A DNA stretch of 64,000 nucleotides, taken from NCBI RefSeq assembly GCF_000092025.1, contig NC_003063.2, forward strand, positions 1,107,001 to 1,171,000, given 5' to 3'. This stretch comes from Agrobacterium fabrum str. C58 (GTDB lineage: Bacteria; Pseudomonadota; Alphaproteobacteria; Rhizobiales; Rhizobiaceae). The position numbers and the translations under genes were made by a program. Shown one piece after another: positions 18,396-26,858 of this stretch (the first letter of the stretch is position 1; each line of letters starts with the position of its first letter). The notes below the pieces were generated by a model, which made no database searches, was not told the origin of the DNA, and saw nothing but the letters and a program-made list of their open reading frames with translations.

Positions 18396-19640
18396 TCAGA
18401 GGGCGATCGTGTCTGTCTCTGGCGGAAGCGCATAGACTTCAACGGGGGTTTCGAGGCCGCGCAGAAGCCAGGGGCCGAGATTTTCGAGCGCGTCGCGGTT
18501 CCCGGCCATGCGGACGAATTCTTCGGAGAAAAGCACGTTGCGTCCGGTCTCCTTGGTCAGCGTTTCCAGCCGTGAGGCGATATTCACGGCGGGGCCGATG
18601 ACGGTGAAATCGAGGCGGGTTTTCGAGCCGATATTGCCATACATGACATCACCGACATGCACGCCGATACCGTAACCCAGGGGATCATGGCCCTTCCGGC
18701 AGTTGATTTCATTGAGCGCAACGAGACCCTTCTGCGCGCTGGCGATGGCCTTCAGCAGGTTTTCGCAGGCCTTGGGATCGCTGAGCGGGAAAATCGCCAG
18801 CAACCCATCGCCCATGAATTTCAGGATTTCACCACCGGCTTCCTCGATGGGATCGCACATGGCGTCGAAATAGCCATTCAGAAGCTCGATGACATCGTCG
18901 CGCGGCCAGAGGTCGGAAATATGGGTGAAATTGCGCAGGTCGCAGATCAGGATCGCCGCGCCCACCGTGATGCCGCTGCCGCGCGTCGTTGCGCCATTGA
19001 GGATTTTTTCACCCGCATGCGGACCCACATAGGTCTCGAGAAGGGTGCGCGTCATGCGGTTTTTCAGGCGAATCTCACTCACCAGCGCCAGGGCGGGCAA
19101 AAGGTTTTTCAGGGCGAGGACTTCCGCTTCCGTAAAGCCGCCCGGCCTGTCGCTGGAAAAGGTGGCGACATGGCGCTTGCCGAAGGTGTGTTCGATCGGC
19201 CAGGCGCAATAATCCGTCAGCCCTTCGGCCCGCAACTCTTCATAGATGGAATAGCCCGGCTCGTCGATTTCCTCGCCGGTCAGCCGGTGGCGGACTTCGG
19301 TGGCGCCCTGGTGAATGTCGCTGATCGGGCTATTGAGATATTCGGGCGTATTTTCCGATCCATAGCCGTAGGTGGCGATTTCGGCGGCGGGCAGGCCGGC
19401 TTTCCACAGAATGCGCGCGCCGAGCCATTGCGGATGGCGAATGCGGAAAGCAAGCACGCCCCTTGCGACGGAAACTCCGCTCGCCCGCAGCCTGTCGCAA
19501 AGCTCCACGAATATCTCGTCGATAAAGCGTTCGTCCTTGGTGCCAGTGACGAGCCAGTCCAGGATTTCGGTCCTCTCCACAGGCCACAATTCATTCACTG
19601 CGGAAGAAACCCGTTCTTCGGTGTCAAAGCTTAGTGTCAT
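18396..19640 (-). CDS. Class III adenylate cyclase with N-terminal sensory region
   Basis: A 414-residue cytosolic cyclase. The catalytic domain (about 225-400) has both metal-binding aspartates, Asp234 in ICDLRNFTHISD and Asp278 in FMGDGLLAIF, the ATP-selecting pair Lys274 and Asp344, and transition-state residues Asn353 and Arg357 in GPAVNIASRLE. These predict genuine ATP cyclisation. Residues 30-190 contain no membrane span and resemble the GAF-like or autoinducer-binding-type N-terminal module of rhizobial cyclases (SIYEELRAEGLTDYCAWPIEHTFGKRHVATFSSDRPGGF). The signal sensed is unknown. It is a single gene ending in a strong hairpin. Confidence 0.9.
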   Translation of the reverse strand: MTLSFDTEERVSSAVNELWPVERTEILDWLVTGTKDERFIDEIFVELCDRLRASGVSVARGVLAFRIRHPQWLGARILWKAGLPAAEIATYGYGSENTPEYLNSPISDIHQGATEVRHRLTGEEIDEPGYSIYEELRAEGLTDYCAWPIEHTFGKRHVATFSSDRPGGFTEAEVLALKNLLPALALVSEIRLKNRMTRTLLETYVGPHAGEKILNGATTRGSGITVGAAILICDLRNFTHISDLWPRDDVIELLNGYFDAMCDPIEEAGGEILKFMGDGLLAIFPLSDPKACENLLKAIASAQKGLVALNEINCRKGHDPLGYGIGVHVGDVMYGNIGSKTRLDFTVIGPAVNIASRLETLTKETGRNVLFSEEFVRMAGNRDALENLGPWLLRGLETPVEVYALPPETDTIAL

Positions 19641-19791
19641 GGCAGGATTCCGGAGGTTGTTGCCGCTCTCGAACGGGCGCAGTCATGCCGACCATGGTCG
19701 CTCGTGAACCCCATGTGGTGCCGGATAACGAAAATGTTAAGAGAGCGCTGCGGAAAATGTTCCGGAAGAGATTTGTGGCCCAAGGCCAAGC

Positions 19792-19833
19792 GCGCCGCCC
19801 CGATGTTCCCGTGAACATCGTCCCCGGCGGCGC
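19792..19833. other. Strong two-part hairpin in intergenic DNA
   Basis: Between the cyclase start and a small HTH gene, GCGCCGCC (19792-19799) pairs with GGCGGCGC (19826-19833), and inside it CGATGTTC (19801-19808) pairs with GAACATCG (19813-19820) around a 4-base loop. The combined structure is about 16 bp of perfect stem. No T run follows on either strand, so a simple terminator is not obvious. It may be a transcript-end or protective hairpin for the HTH gene on the minus strand. Confidence 0.45.
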
Positions 19834-19866
19834 TTCAAAGTTTCAGTGACCGTTCGCGGTGGACGA

Positions 19867-20097
19867 TCAGATAACGGTTTCGACAGGAATATGCAGGGCT
19901 GCGGCAACGCGGCGGATGCGCAGCGGATCGCTGTCCGTGCCGTCTTCCAGCGCACGGATTTCGCTGGTGGTCAGGCCGCAGGTGACGGCAAGCTGTTCTA
20001 CCGTATAGCCGGCAAGCGTGCGCGCCATCAGGACTTTTTTTGCAAAAGGAGCATCGGTTTCGTGATCGGAATCAGGTTGTGTAATTGAAATTGTCAT
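19867..20097 (-). CDS. Small helix-turn-helix protein
   Basis: A 76-residue protein starting at the ATG at 20097, which has GGGAGATG upstream; the frame is open further but lacks a good start. Residues 20-70 form a compact XRE-like helix-turn-helix (KVLMARTLAGYTVEQLAVTCGLTTSEIRALEDGT, then DPLRIRRVAAALHIP). It has no further domain, so it is either a stand-alone repressor or an antitoxin-like protein, but no toxin partner is adjacent. Target genes are unknown. Confidence 0.7.
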   Translation of the reverse strand: MTISITQPDSDHETDAPFAKKVLMARTLAGYTVEQLAVTCGLTTSEIRALEDGTDSDPLRIRRVAAALHIPVETVI

Positions 20098-20288
20098 TAT
20101 TGCATCTCCCTCATGGTGGACACTTAAATGCGGGCGGCACAGAAAAGTTGCCGGGCCGAATGCGACCGCGTTGCCGGAGAAGAAATCGTGCTGCAACGCA
20201 GCGGGGAACATAGACGCTTCGCCCACCTACGCAATAGTTAAATTTTGTTAAGATTCGTGATCGCGGCATTGCTGCGGCGGTTTTCAAG

Positions 20289-20325
20289 AAAAAAGGCCTA
20301 AGATACTGCCGTTTTCCGGGCCTTT
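20289..20325 (-). terminator. Rho-independent terminator of the DUF1612-type gene
   Basis: On the minus strand, AAAGGCC (from 20325) pairs with GGCC at 20298-20295 followed by six T residues (20294-20289). The stem extends by A-T pairs into the T tract, with a 20-base loop. It lies 18 bases after the stop codon at 20343, the expected place for a factor-independent terminator. Confidence 0.75.
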
Positions 20326-20342
20326 GCAGAGTGCGGTGACGG

Positions 20343-21458
20343 TTAAAGCATGCCCCAGGCGCGAAAACGACCGCGACCTGTGACTTCCCGCAACTCCAGC
20401 TGCTTGGCGAGGCCGATTGCCCCCTGCGGTGTGGTACCGAGTTCCTTGACGATCATCGCCGCCGACACGACCGGCCGCGAGACGACAAGCTCCACCAGTT
20501 CGGGCAGCCGCGAGGAGGAGCGCCGGCCAGTCAGTTTACGCATCATGCGCTCCCTTGCGTGGCTCAGCCGGTCATGTTCCTTCAGGCTGGCCTGTGCCGC
20601 CTCGTAAAAACAGTCGAGCAGGGCAGAAAGGCGCTGTGTCTGGTTTCTTGCGTGCCGGCGTTCGCGCGGCACGGCGCGAAGACCGATGCTCAGTGCCGGC
20701 AGATGATCTGGCGTGACTGTGCCTTCACGCAGGAAGGCGGCGGCCAGAAGCCGCCCGAGCCAGGGGCTGCGCTGCAGCACCTCAATGATGTTCCAGGCAT
20801 CGAGCAGGACGGCGGTGCGGAGGATTGCCGGCAATTCCTGCGTGCGCGCATGCACATCCCACCATTCTTTCAGCCGTTCATCCTCGTCCCAATCCGGTTC
20901 GTTGATGATGTCATGGCTTTCCTCCCTGCGTATCGTCGGAAGCGCGTTGCCGGTGGTGATTGCGTCAAGGGTCGCGGAGCTTCGCGCCAACAGCGCATCC
21001 AGCTCGGAAAAGGCGCCATCCAGCGCTGTGTCTTTCACGGCGTCGTTATCCTCCTCAGGTGATCGATCCAAGGTTTCCCGTGGTGGTGCGACGGTCTCCG
21101 CACCGGCAGGTGCGATCTTGCCCCTTAACCTCGCGAGGCCGGGCGCGGTGAAGGCCCAGCCGGCCGCATTGGAAAAGATCAGCCGTCTCGATCGCAGAAT
21201 CCGGTGTGCCGCCGTCATTTCATGGCTGGGTGCCCGCACATCCATATGGGCATCATGCAAGACCAGATCTTCCATATGAACGAGTTCACCATCCACCCAC
21301 ATCGAGGAAATGGCATCGGTGAAATCCTGTCTTTCGATGAAGCCCTGCTTCATCGGCGAGCGGCTGATCCGCTCATCCAGCCGCGCAAGCGCTTCGCCCG
21401 CACGGGCGGCGGCGATGAGGAGCTTTTCGATCTGGACGTCAGATATGTCGTAAATCAT
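20343..21458 (-). CDS. DUF1612/RHE_PE00001-type protein with HTH-like C-terminus
   Basis: A 371-residue protein matching, as I recall it, the rhizobial RHE_PE00001 family that pairs a DUF1612 region with an HTH-like C-terminus. The N-terminus (LLIAAARAGEALARLDERISRSPMKQGF) and the segment FTDAISSMWVDGELVHMEDLVLHDA are characteristic. The end (VSRPVVSAAMIVKELGTTPQGAIGLAKQLELREVTGRGRFRAWG) looks like a winged helix as in Fic-associated proteins. Many copies occur on rhizobial plasmids and integrated regions, so this may be a gene of accessory origin. The function is not known. Confidence 0.7.
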   Translation of the reverse strand: MIYDISDVQIEKLLIAAARAGEALARLDERISRSPMKQGFIERQDFTDAISSMWVDGELVHMEDLVLHDAHMDVRAPSHEMTAAHRILRSRRLIFSNAAGWAFTAPGLARLRGKIAPAGAETVAPPRETLDRSPEEDNDAVKDTALDGAFSELDALLARSSATLDAITTGNALPTIRREESHDIINEPDWDEDERLKEWWDVHARTQELPAILRTAVLLDAWNIIEVLQRSPWLGRLLAAAFLREGTVTPDHLPALSIGLRAVPRERRHARNQTQRLSALLDCFYEAAQASLKEHDRLSHARERMMRKLTGRRSSSRLPELVELVVSRPVVSAAMIVKELGTTPQGAIGLAKQLELREVTGRGRFRAWGML

Positions 21459-21743
21459 TGATATTTTTTAGTTTGAGCGTGGGCGGCTTACAAGACGGAT
21501 CGGAATGGCGTGGCTTTATTTTTCCCGCTATCATGGTCTTCGTCTTGTTGTGCGGATCCCGTGTGGAGGACCGGGGATCAGAAAGACAGGCGCCAACATC
21601 GCTTTTCCTGCCCTCTTGCTGCAATGCCGCATAAACTTGCGCATCGCAGCATGGCGGGTATATATCCCCGTCCAAGAGCGACAAATCATCACACCTTCCG
21701 TTCGCCCTTCCATCTCCAGACGAAGATGAATTGGAGTTTACCT

Positions 21744-23057
21744 GTGAATATTATGGCAAATGGTCCCGCCACGGCGCCGGATCAGAAAACCCGTTTGAAA
21801 TCGATTATCGGCGGCTCGGCGGGCAACCTCGTCGAATGGTACGACTGGTATGTCTATTCGGCCTTCACCCTTTATTTTGCTCCGGTCTTCTTTCCCTCCG
21901 GCAACCAGACCGCCGAATTGCTGAGTGCGGCCGCCGTCTTCGCCGTCGGATTTCTGATGCGGCCCATCGGGGCCTGGTTCATGGGCACCTATGCCGACCG
22001 CAAGGGCCGCAAGGCGGGCCTCACACTCTCGGTTACCCTGATGTGTCTCGGTTCGCTTCTGATCGCAGTCACGCCCGGCCATGAAACGATCGGCATTGCA
22101 GCACCTGCGATCCTGGTTTTCGCGCGCCTCCTGCAGGGCATCAGCGTCGGCGGTGAATATGGTGCCAGCGCCACCTATCTCAGCGAAATGGCCGGCAAGA
22201 GCCGCCGTGGCTTCTTCTCCAGTTTCCAGTATGTGACGCTGATTTCCGGCCAGCTTCTGGCGTTGGCAGTGCTTCTGGTGCTGCAGCGGGTTCTGACGCC
22301 GGAACAGCTCGGCTCCTGGGGCTGGCGCATTCCCTTCTTCATCGGCGGCATGCTGGCAATTGCGGTATTTTATATCCGTCGCGGCCTTGCCGAAACGCAA
22401 TCCTTCGAAAACGCCAAGGCCGGCGAGGCTGACAAGCCGAAATCCAGCGGCTGGGCACTGTTCAAACATTATCCGCGAGAAGCGCTGATGGTCATGGCGC
22501 TGACCTCAGGCGGCACGCTCGCCTTTTACGCCTATACGACCTATCTGCAGAAATTCCTCGTCAACACCTCGGGCTTCAGCAAGGAAAGTGCCACGGAAAT
22601 CACCACGGCTGCGCTGTTCGTCTTCATGCTGTGCCAGCCGCTTGCCGGCGCGCTGTCGGACAGGGTGGGCCGCAAACCGCTGATGGTGGGCTTCGGCATT
22701 CTCGGAACGCTATTCACCTATCTCATCTTCAGCACGCTGGCGACGACGACGGATCCGATCATGGCGTTCGTTCTGGTGCTGGTCGGGCTTTTGATCGTCA
22801 CGGGTTACACCTCCATCAATGCGGTGGTGAAAGCGGAAATGTTCCCCGCCCATATCCGCGCGCTCGGCGTGGCTCTGCCCTATGCGCTGGCGAACACGAT
22901 CTTTGGCGGAACGGCGGAATTCGTGGCCCTGAAGTTCAAGCAGATCGGCCATGAAAACTGGTTCTTCTGGTATGTGACGATCATGATCGCGCTGTCGCTG
23001 GTGGTCTATGTGAAGATGCGCGATACGCGCGATCATAGCCATATCCACGAGGATTGA
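21744..23057 (+). CDS. MFS metabolite:H+ symporter, KgtP-like (alpha-ketoglutarate/dicarboxylate)
   Basis: A 437-residue, 12-span MFS permease of the metabolite:H+ symporter family. Typical marks are the first helix GGSAGNLVEWYDWYVYSAF, the loop 2-3 motif GTYADRKGRKAG, the family signature ARLLQGISVGGEYGASATYLSE and the second-half loop GALSDRVGRKPLM. Alpha-ketoglutarate permease KgtP is the best functional analogue, but shikimate and proline/betaine symporters share these motifs. The GTG at 21744 is preferred because TTGGAG lies 7 bases upstream; ATG codons exist 18 bases before and 9 bases after it. It ends at a strong terminator. Confidence 0.85.
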   Translation: MNIMANGPATAPDQKTRLKSIIGGSAGNLVEWYDWYVYSAFTLYFAPVFFPSGNQTAELLSAAAVFAVGFLMRPIGAWFMGTYADRKGRKAGLTLSVTLMCLGSLLIAVTPGHETIGIAAPAILVFARLLQGISVGGEYGASATYLSEMAGKSRRGFFSSFQYVTLISGQLLALAVLLVLQRVLTPEQLGSWGWRIPFFIGGMLAIAVFYIRRGLAETQSFENAKAGEADKPKSSGWALFKHYPREALMVMALTSGGTLAFYAYTTYLQKFLVNTSGFSKESATEITTAALFVFMLCQPLAGALSDRVGRKPLMVGFGILGTLFTYLIFSTLATTTDPIMAFVLVLVGLLIVTGYTSINAVVKAEMFPAHIRALGVALPYALANTIFGGTAEFVALKFKQIGHENWFFWYVTIMIALSLVVYVKMRDTRDHSHIHED

Positions 23058-23080
23058 GCCTCAGCCATATCGGCTCCAGG

Positions 23081-23110
23081 AAAGCCCCGTCTCCCGGCGG
23101 GGCTTTTGTT
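23081..23110. terminator. Bidirectional terminator between MFS and sensor kinase genes
   Basis: AAAGCCCCG (23081-23089) pairs with CGGGGCTTTT around a TCTCCCG loop, followed by TTTTGTTTT on the plus strand; on the minus strand the stem is followed by TTT. It lies between the convergent ends of the MFS gene (23057) and the kinase gene (23112) and probably serves both. Confidence 0.8.
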
Positions 23111-23111
23111 T

Positions 23112-24449
23112 TCAGGCCGTTTGGACCGGAAGGATCACGCGGGCCTCGAAGCCATCCTGCAGGCCGGAAACCGGAGAGGAAAGCACCAGCTCCCCGCCTG
23201 CCTGTTCCACCAGGCTTTTGACGATGGCGAGGCCAAGCCCGGTTCCATCAGCCGTGGTCGGCCCTCGGGTGAAACGTGTGGTCAGCTTGGGCAACAATGC
23301 CGGGTCGACAGCCGGCCCGGAATTGACGATGCGGATCGTGCCGTCCGTTTCAGCGATGGCCTGCACCGGGCTTTCCGCGGGGCTGTGGATCAGCGCGTTT
23401 TCAAGAAGATTGCGGATGATGATGCCGAAGGCATCCGCGCCGATCTGGCAGGGCAGGCCGCCTTCACAGCGATTGGTAAAGCGGATGCGGGACGTGCCGA
23501 TCGCAGTTCTGCTCATGTCGTCAACGACGAGTTCAAGCACGGGGATGAGATCGCTTGTTTTGTCGGTGACCCCGATCTTCGCTTCCGCCCGCGACATCTG
23601 AAGCAGTTTTTCGGCGAGATGAGCGAGATGCTGCAGGGATTTTTCAATATTCTCGACGCGTGGCGCCAGCTCCGGCGGAATATCCACGCGCAGCCTCTGC
23701 GCCTGCGCTAGTGCGCCGGCAATCGGCGTGCGCAATTCATGGGCGCTGTTGGCGGTAAACTCCCGTTCGGCCTCGATCGTCGATCGCAGCCGTCCGAGCA
23801 GCAGGTTGACCGAACGGGCGATGGGGTGCAGTTCGGCGGGGAACGGCTGTGTCGCAAGCGGCGCAAGATTGCCGCCGTCTTTTTTCCCGATTTCGTCACG
23901 CAATGTCTGCACGGGTTGGAGGGCTCTGCGCACGACGACGATGACGGCGATGATGCTGGCCGGAATGAGAATGAGAACGGGCAACATCAAGGCGCTGCCC
24001 GCCTCTATGATCGCCTCGCGACGATTGGCGAAGGCATCGGCCACCTGCAGGAAATAATTGCCGTCGGGCGAAGCGACCGTGAAGATGCGCTGCGACGACG
24101 TCTCGGAAAAACCGGGATCAAGCCCGACTTCGAAAGGCTCCGTCGAACTATCATGCGAGTGCAGCACGACCTGGCCCTCACGGTCGCGAACCTGATAGGT
24201 CAGATATTCCGCCCCTTCCGCCGACTGGTTGAGTTTTTGTGCGGCCGGCGCGGTATTGTTTTCACGCAGGTCGTCCAGAAGAAGCGGTAGCAGCCTTTCC
24301 GAAGTTTCCTCAAGGCCGGCATCGAAAATCTCCGCAAATTCGTCCTGCATCGCCATGACGCCCAGCCCGCAGGCGAGAAGCCAGGATATGGCGACAACGC
24401 TCGTCAGCGCCGTCACGAGTTTGCGGGTCATGCTGGTCGGTCTGGCCAT
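23112..24449 (-). CDS. Sensor histidine kinase, PmrB/QseC-like
   Basis: A 445-residue inner membrane kinase with two membrane spans (about 10-32 and 152-173) around a periplasmic sensor region. A HAMP linker is followed by HisKA with the phospho-acceptor His238 in NSAHELRTP and an ATPase domain with N box (RNLLENALIHS), G box GTGLGLAIVKSL and F-box-like FTRGPTT. It sits directly after an OmpR-type regulator and an eptA gene on one strand, the layout of PmrC-PmrA-PmrB, so it probably senses envelope stress such as cationic peptides, acid or metal ions. The actual signal is not shown. Confidence 0.88.
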   Translation of the reverse strand: MARPTSMTRKLVTALTSVVAISWLLACGLGVMAMQDEFAEIFDAGLEETSERLLPLLLDDLRENNTAPAAQKLNQSAEGAEYLTYQVRDREGQVVLHSHDSSTEPFEVGLDPGFSETSSQRIFTVASPDGNYFLQVADAFANRREAIIEAGSALMLPVLILIPASIIAVIVVVRRALQPVQTLRDEIGKKDGGNLAPLATQPFPAELHPIARSVNLLLGRLRSTIEAEREFTANSAHELRTPIAGALAQAQRLRVDIPPELAPRVENIEKSLQHLAHLAEKLLQMSRAEAKIGVTDKTSDLIPVLELVVDDMSRTAIGTSRIRFTNRCEGGLPCQIGADAFGIIIRNLLENALIHSPAESPVQAIAETDGTIRIVNSGPAVDPALLPKLTTRFTRGPTTADGTGLGLAIVKSLVEQAGGELVLSSPVSGLQDGFEARVILPVQTA

Positions 24450-24470
24450 CTTCGCCTGCCTGCGGTTCGT

Positions 24471-25124
24471 CTACTTGATGGTGTAGCCGACGCCGCGCAC
24501 AGTTTCGACGCGGTCATGGCCGATTTTCTTGCGCAGCCGGCTGATATAGACCTCGACCGTGTTGCTCTCTATTTCCGCGCCGAATTCATAGAGCGTGTCG
24601 TGCAATTGCGCTTTCGAAACGACCGCGCCGGGATGTTCGACCAGCTTTTCCAGCACCGCCCATTCGCGGGCGCTCAGTGTCTGTGCCGTTCCATCGACGG
24701 TAATGTTGCGCGCCACCTGGTTGATCTCGATGCCGGGCAGGCGGATGACGGGTGCAGAGCGGCCCTCGTAACGGCGCGAAACCGCCAGCATACGCGCCGA
24801 AAGCTCGTTGAGATCGAAGGGCTTGACCACATAGTCGTCGGCCCCGGCATTCAGCCCGGCAATCCGGTCGGAGACCTGGTCATGCGCCGTCAGGATGATT
24901 ACCGGTGTCGCGTCGTCGCGCTTGCGCAGGGATTGCAGAAGGGTGATGCCCTCGCCGTCAGGCAGCCGCATGTCGAGCAGGATCAGGCCATAACCCATGG
25001 TCAGCGTCGCCGCCATGGCATCGCCCAGCGTCTTGAACCAGTCAACAGCATGGCCAGCCGCCGCGACATGGTCTCGCAACGCCTCTCCAAGCACATAATC
25101 GTCTTCAACAAGCAGAACCCGCAA
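24471..25124 (-). CDS. OmpR-type response regulator, PmrA/QseB-like
   Basis: A 217-residue regulator. The receiver has the acidic pocket Glu7-Asp8-Asp9, the phospho-acceptor Asp51 in LLDMRLPDGEG, Thr in ILTAHD and Lys in VKPFD. The C-terminal winged helix ends with SNTVEVYISRLRKKIG and VRGVGYTIK, the DNA-contact and wing strands of the family. It is between eptA and the kinase gene with short gaps (66 and 21 bases), so the three are very likely one operon. Its probable target is the lipid A modification gene upstream. Confidence 0.9.
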   Translation of the reverse strand: MRVLLVEDDYVLGEALRDHVAAAGHAVDWFKTLGDAMAATLTMGYGLILLDMRLPDGEGITLLQSLRKRDDATPVIILTAHDQVSDRIAGLNAGADDYVVKPFDLNELSARMLAVSRRYEGRSAPVIRLPGIEINQVARNITVDGTAQTLSAREWAVLEKLVEHPGAVVSKAQLHDTLYEFGAEIESNTVEVYISRLRKKIGHDRVETVRGVGYTIK

Positions 25125-25190
25125 GACAGCTCCCTCTAACGCGTCGTCTTGCGTATCTCTTTGTCCGGATAAGCGTCAAGCATTGTCTGC

Positions 25191-26858
25191 TCAGCTGGTC
25201 TGCCGTCTGGTGCAGCCACTGAAGACATCAAGCGAGGGATCGTAGACCGAAGTCGAGACGCTCATCATGCCGAGGATGCTGTGGAAATAATTGTCGTGCG
25301 AGCGCCCGCCCTCCGCAGCGCTCTTTGCCAGGCAGGCTTTGTCCAGCCCCATGGACGTTGCGAAATCGTCGTCGAACCAGACGAGAAACGGCACATGCGT
25401 CTGCTGGTCCGGCGCGAGTAGATAGGGCGCGCCATGCAGGTAAACGCCGTTCTCACCCAGCGATTCACCGTGGTCGGAGGCATAGATCATGCCCGTCGCC
25501 AGCTTGTCGGAGCGTGCCTTGAGCTTGTCGATCACGGTCGAGAGGAAATGGTCGGTGTAAAGAAGCGTATTATCGTAGGAATTGACGATCTCCGCGTCGC
25601 TGCAATTGCCAAGTTCGGCCGTGCGGCAATCGGGGGTGAATTTACGGAATTCATCGGTGTAGCGCAGATAATAGGTCGGTCCGTGGCTGCCCATCTGGTG
25701 CAGCACGATCACGCTGTCCTTCTTGACGTTGTCCAGCCAGGCATCGAGCTTGTCGAAGAAGATATCATCGCGGCATTCGCCGCCGGTGCAGAAGCGGCTG
25801 TCATTGGTGGAGGGCAGGTCGAAATAGGGGATGCGGTCCGCGACGTTCTTGCTGCCGGTATTGTTGTCCAGCCATGTGGCGCCGACGCCGGCATGGACGA
25901 GGACATCCATGAGGTTTTCATTGGCGAGCGCCTTGCTGTGGCTATATTGCGAGCGCGTGAATTTCGAGAACATGCAGGGAATGGAAATCGCCGTCGCCGT
26001 GCCGCAGCTGGTGGTGTTGGGAAAATAGATCACGTCGCGTTTGGCGAGTTCCGGATTGGTGTCGCGCCCATAACCGTTGAGGGAAAAATTCGCGGCGCGC
26101 GCGGTCTCGCCCGCAACGATGACAGTGATGCGCGGTTTGCGAACGCCGCCGAGCGCGGGCATCAGCTTTGCATCCGTGCCGACCGGGCTCACCTGTATCT
26201 CCGCTTCCTGGCCCGCCTGCGTGAAATAATGGATGGTGGAGATCATCGGCGACAACGGGTTGACGCTCTTGACGATATCCTTGTGCTGGCGAATGGCGGT
26301 CGTGAGGGTCTTGGAATTCGCAAAGCTGATGATGCCCGCAATGGCGAGGCAGACCAGGATGCTGATGGTGTTCCACAGCAGCTTGTCGAGGATCGGCCGA
26401 TGCCGGATGCGCACCGCAACGATGAGGATGGACGGCACCAGCCCGTAAATCGCCATATGCCAGAGAAAACCAGGCGTAATCAGATTGCCTGCTTCCGCCT
26501 GGGTCGTTTCCATGGCGTTGCGGATCATGTCGCTGTCTATGACGATGCCGTAGCGATCCATGAACCAGGAGGCCGCCGCCGCCGCAAAGACCAGAAGGAT
26601 CAAGAACGGCTTGATGAGATATTTGGCGGAAAAAATGATGATGAGAGCGCCGAAAAAGGCGGCCATGGCAAAATAAAGGGCTGCGATGGCAACCGGATAG
26701 GCGGAGAGATAGGTATGGACCTTCGACCAGAAGGTGCGGTTCGTAAACAGCAGCAGATAAGCCGCCGTCAGCAGGCTGAGCGCCACGCTGCCGATTTCCG
26801 GACGAAATGTTGTTGTTCCCGTCGCTTTCGAGGTCAAAAGAGCCACTATCAGATCCAC
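25191..26858 (-). CDS. eptA: Lipid A phosphoethanolamine transferase
   Basis: A 555-residue inner membrane enzyme with five N-terminal membrane helices (about 25-180) and a periplasmic sulfatase-like domain. The zinc and nucleophile residues are present: Glu251 in VAGETARAANFSLNGYGR, catalytic Thr287 in SCGTATAISIPCMF, and DHGESLGENGVYLHG for the metal site. The reaction moves phosphoethanolamine from phosphatidylethanolamine to lipid A phosphate, lowering surface charge and polymyxin binding. Many Agrobacterium lipid A forms lack some phosphates, so the acceptor here could also be core sugar. The start is a GTG with only a weak upstream site, so the first few residues are uncertain. Confidence 0.9.
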   Translation of the reverse strand: MDLIVALLTSKATGTTTFRPEIGSVALSLLTAAYLLLFTNRTFWSKVHTYLSAYPVAIAALYFAMAAFFGALIIIFSAKYLIKPFLILLVFAAAAASWFMDRYGIVIDSDMIRNAMETTQAEAGNLITPGFLWHMAIYGLVPSILIVAVRIRHRPILDKLLWNTISILVCLAIAGIISFANSKTLTTAIRQHKDIVKSVNPLSPMISTIHYFTQAGQEAEIQVSPVGTDAKLMPALGGVRKPRITVIVAGETARAANFSLNGYGRDTNPELAKRDVIYFPNTTSCGTATAISIPCMFSKFTRSQYSHSKALANENLMDVLVHAGVGATWLDNNTGSKNVADRIPYFDLPSTNDSRFCTGGECRDDIFFDKLDAWLDNVKKDSVIVLHQMGSHGPTYYLRYTDEFRKFTPDCRTAELGNCSDAEIVNSYDNTLLYTDHFLSTVIDKLKARSDKLATGMIYASDHGESLGENGVYLHGAPYLLAPDQQTHVPFLVWFDDDFATSMGLDKACLAKSAAEGGRSHDNYFHSILGMMSVSTSVYDPSLDVFSGCTRRQTS

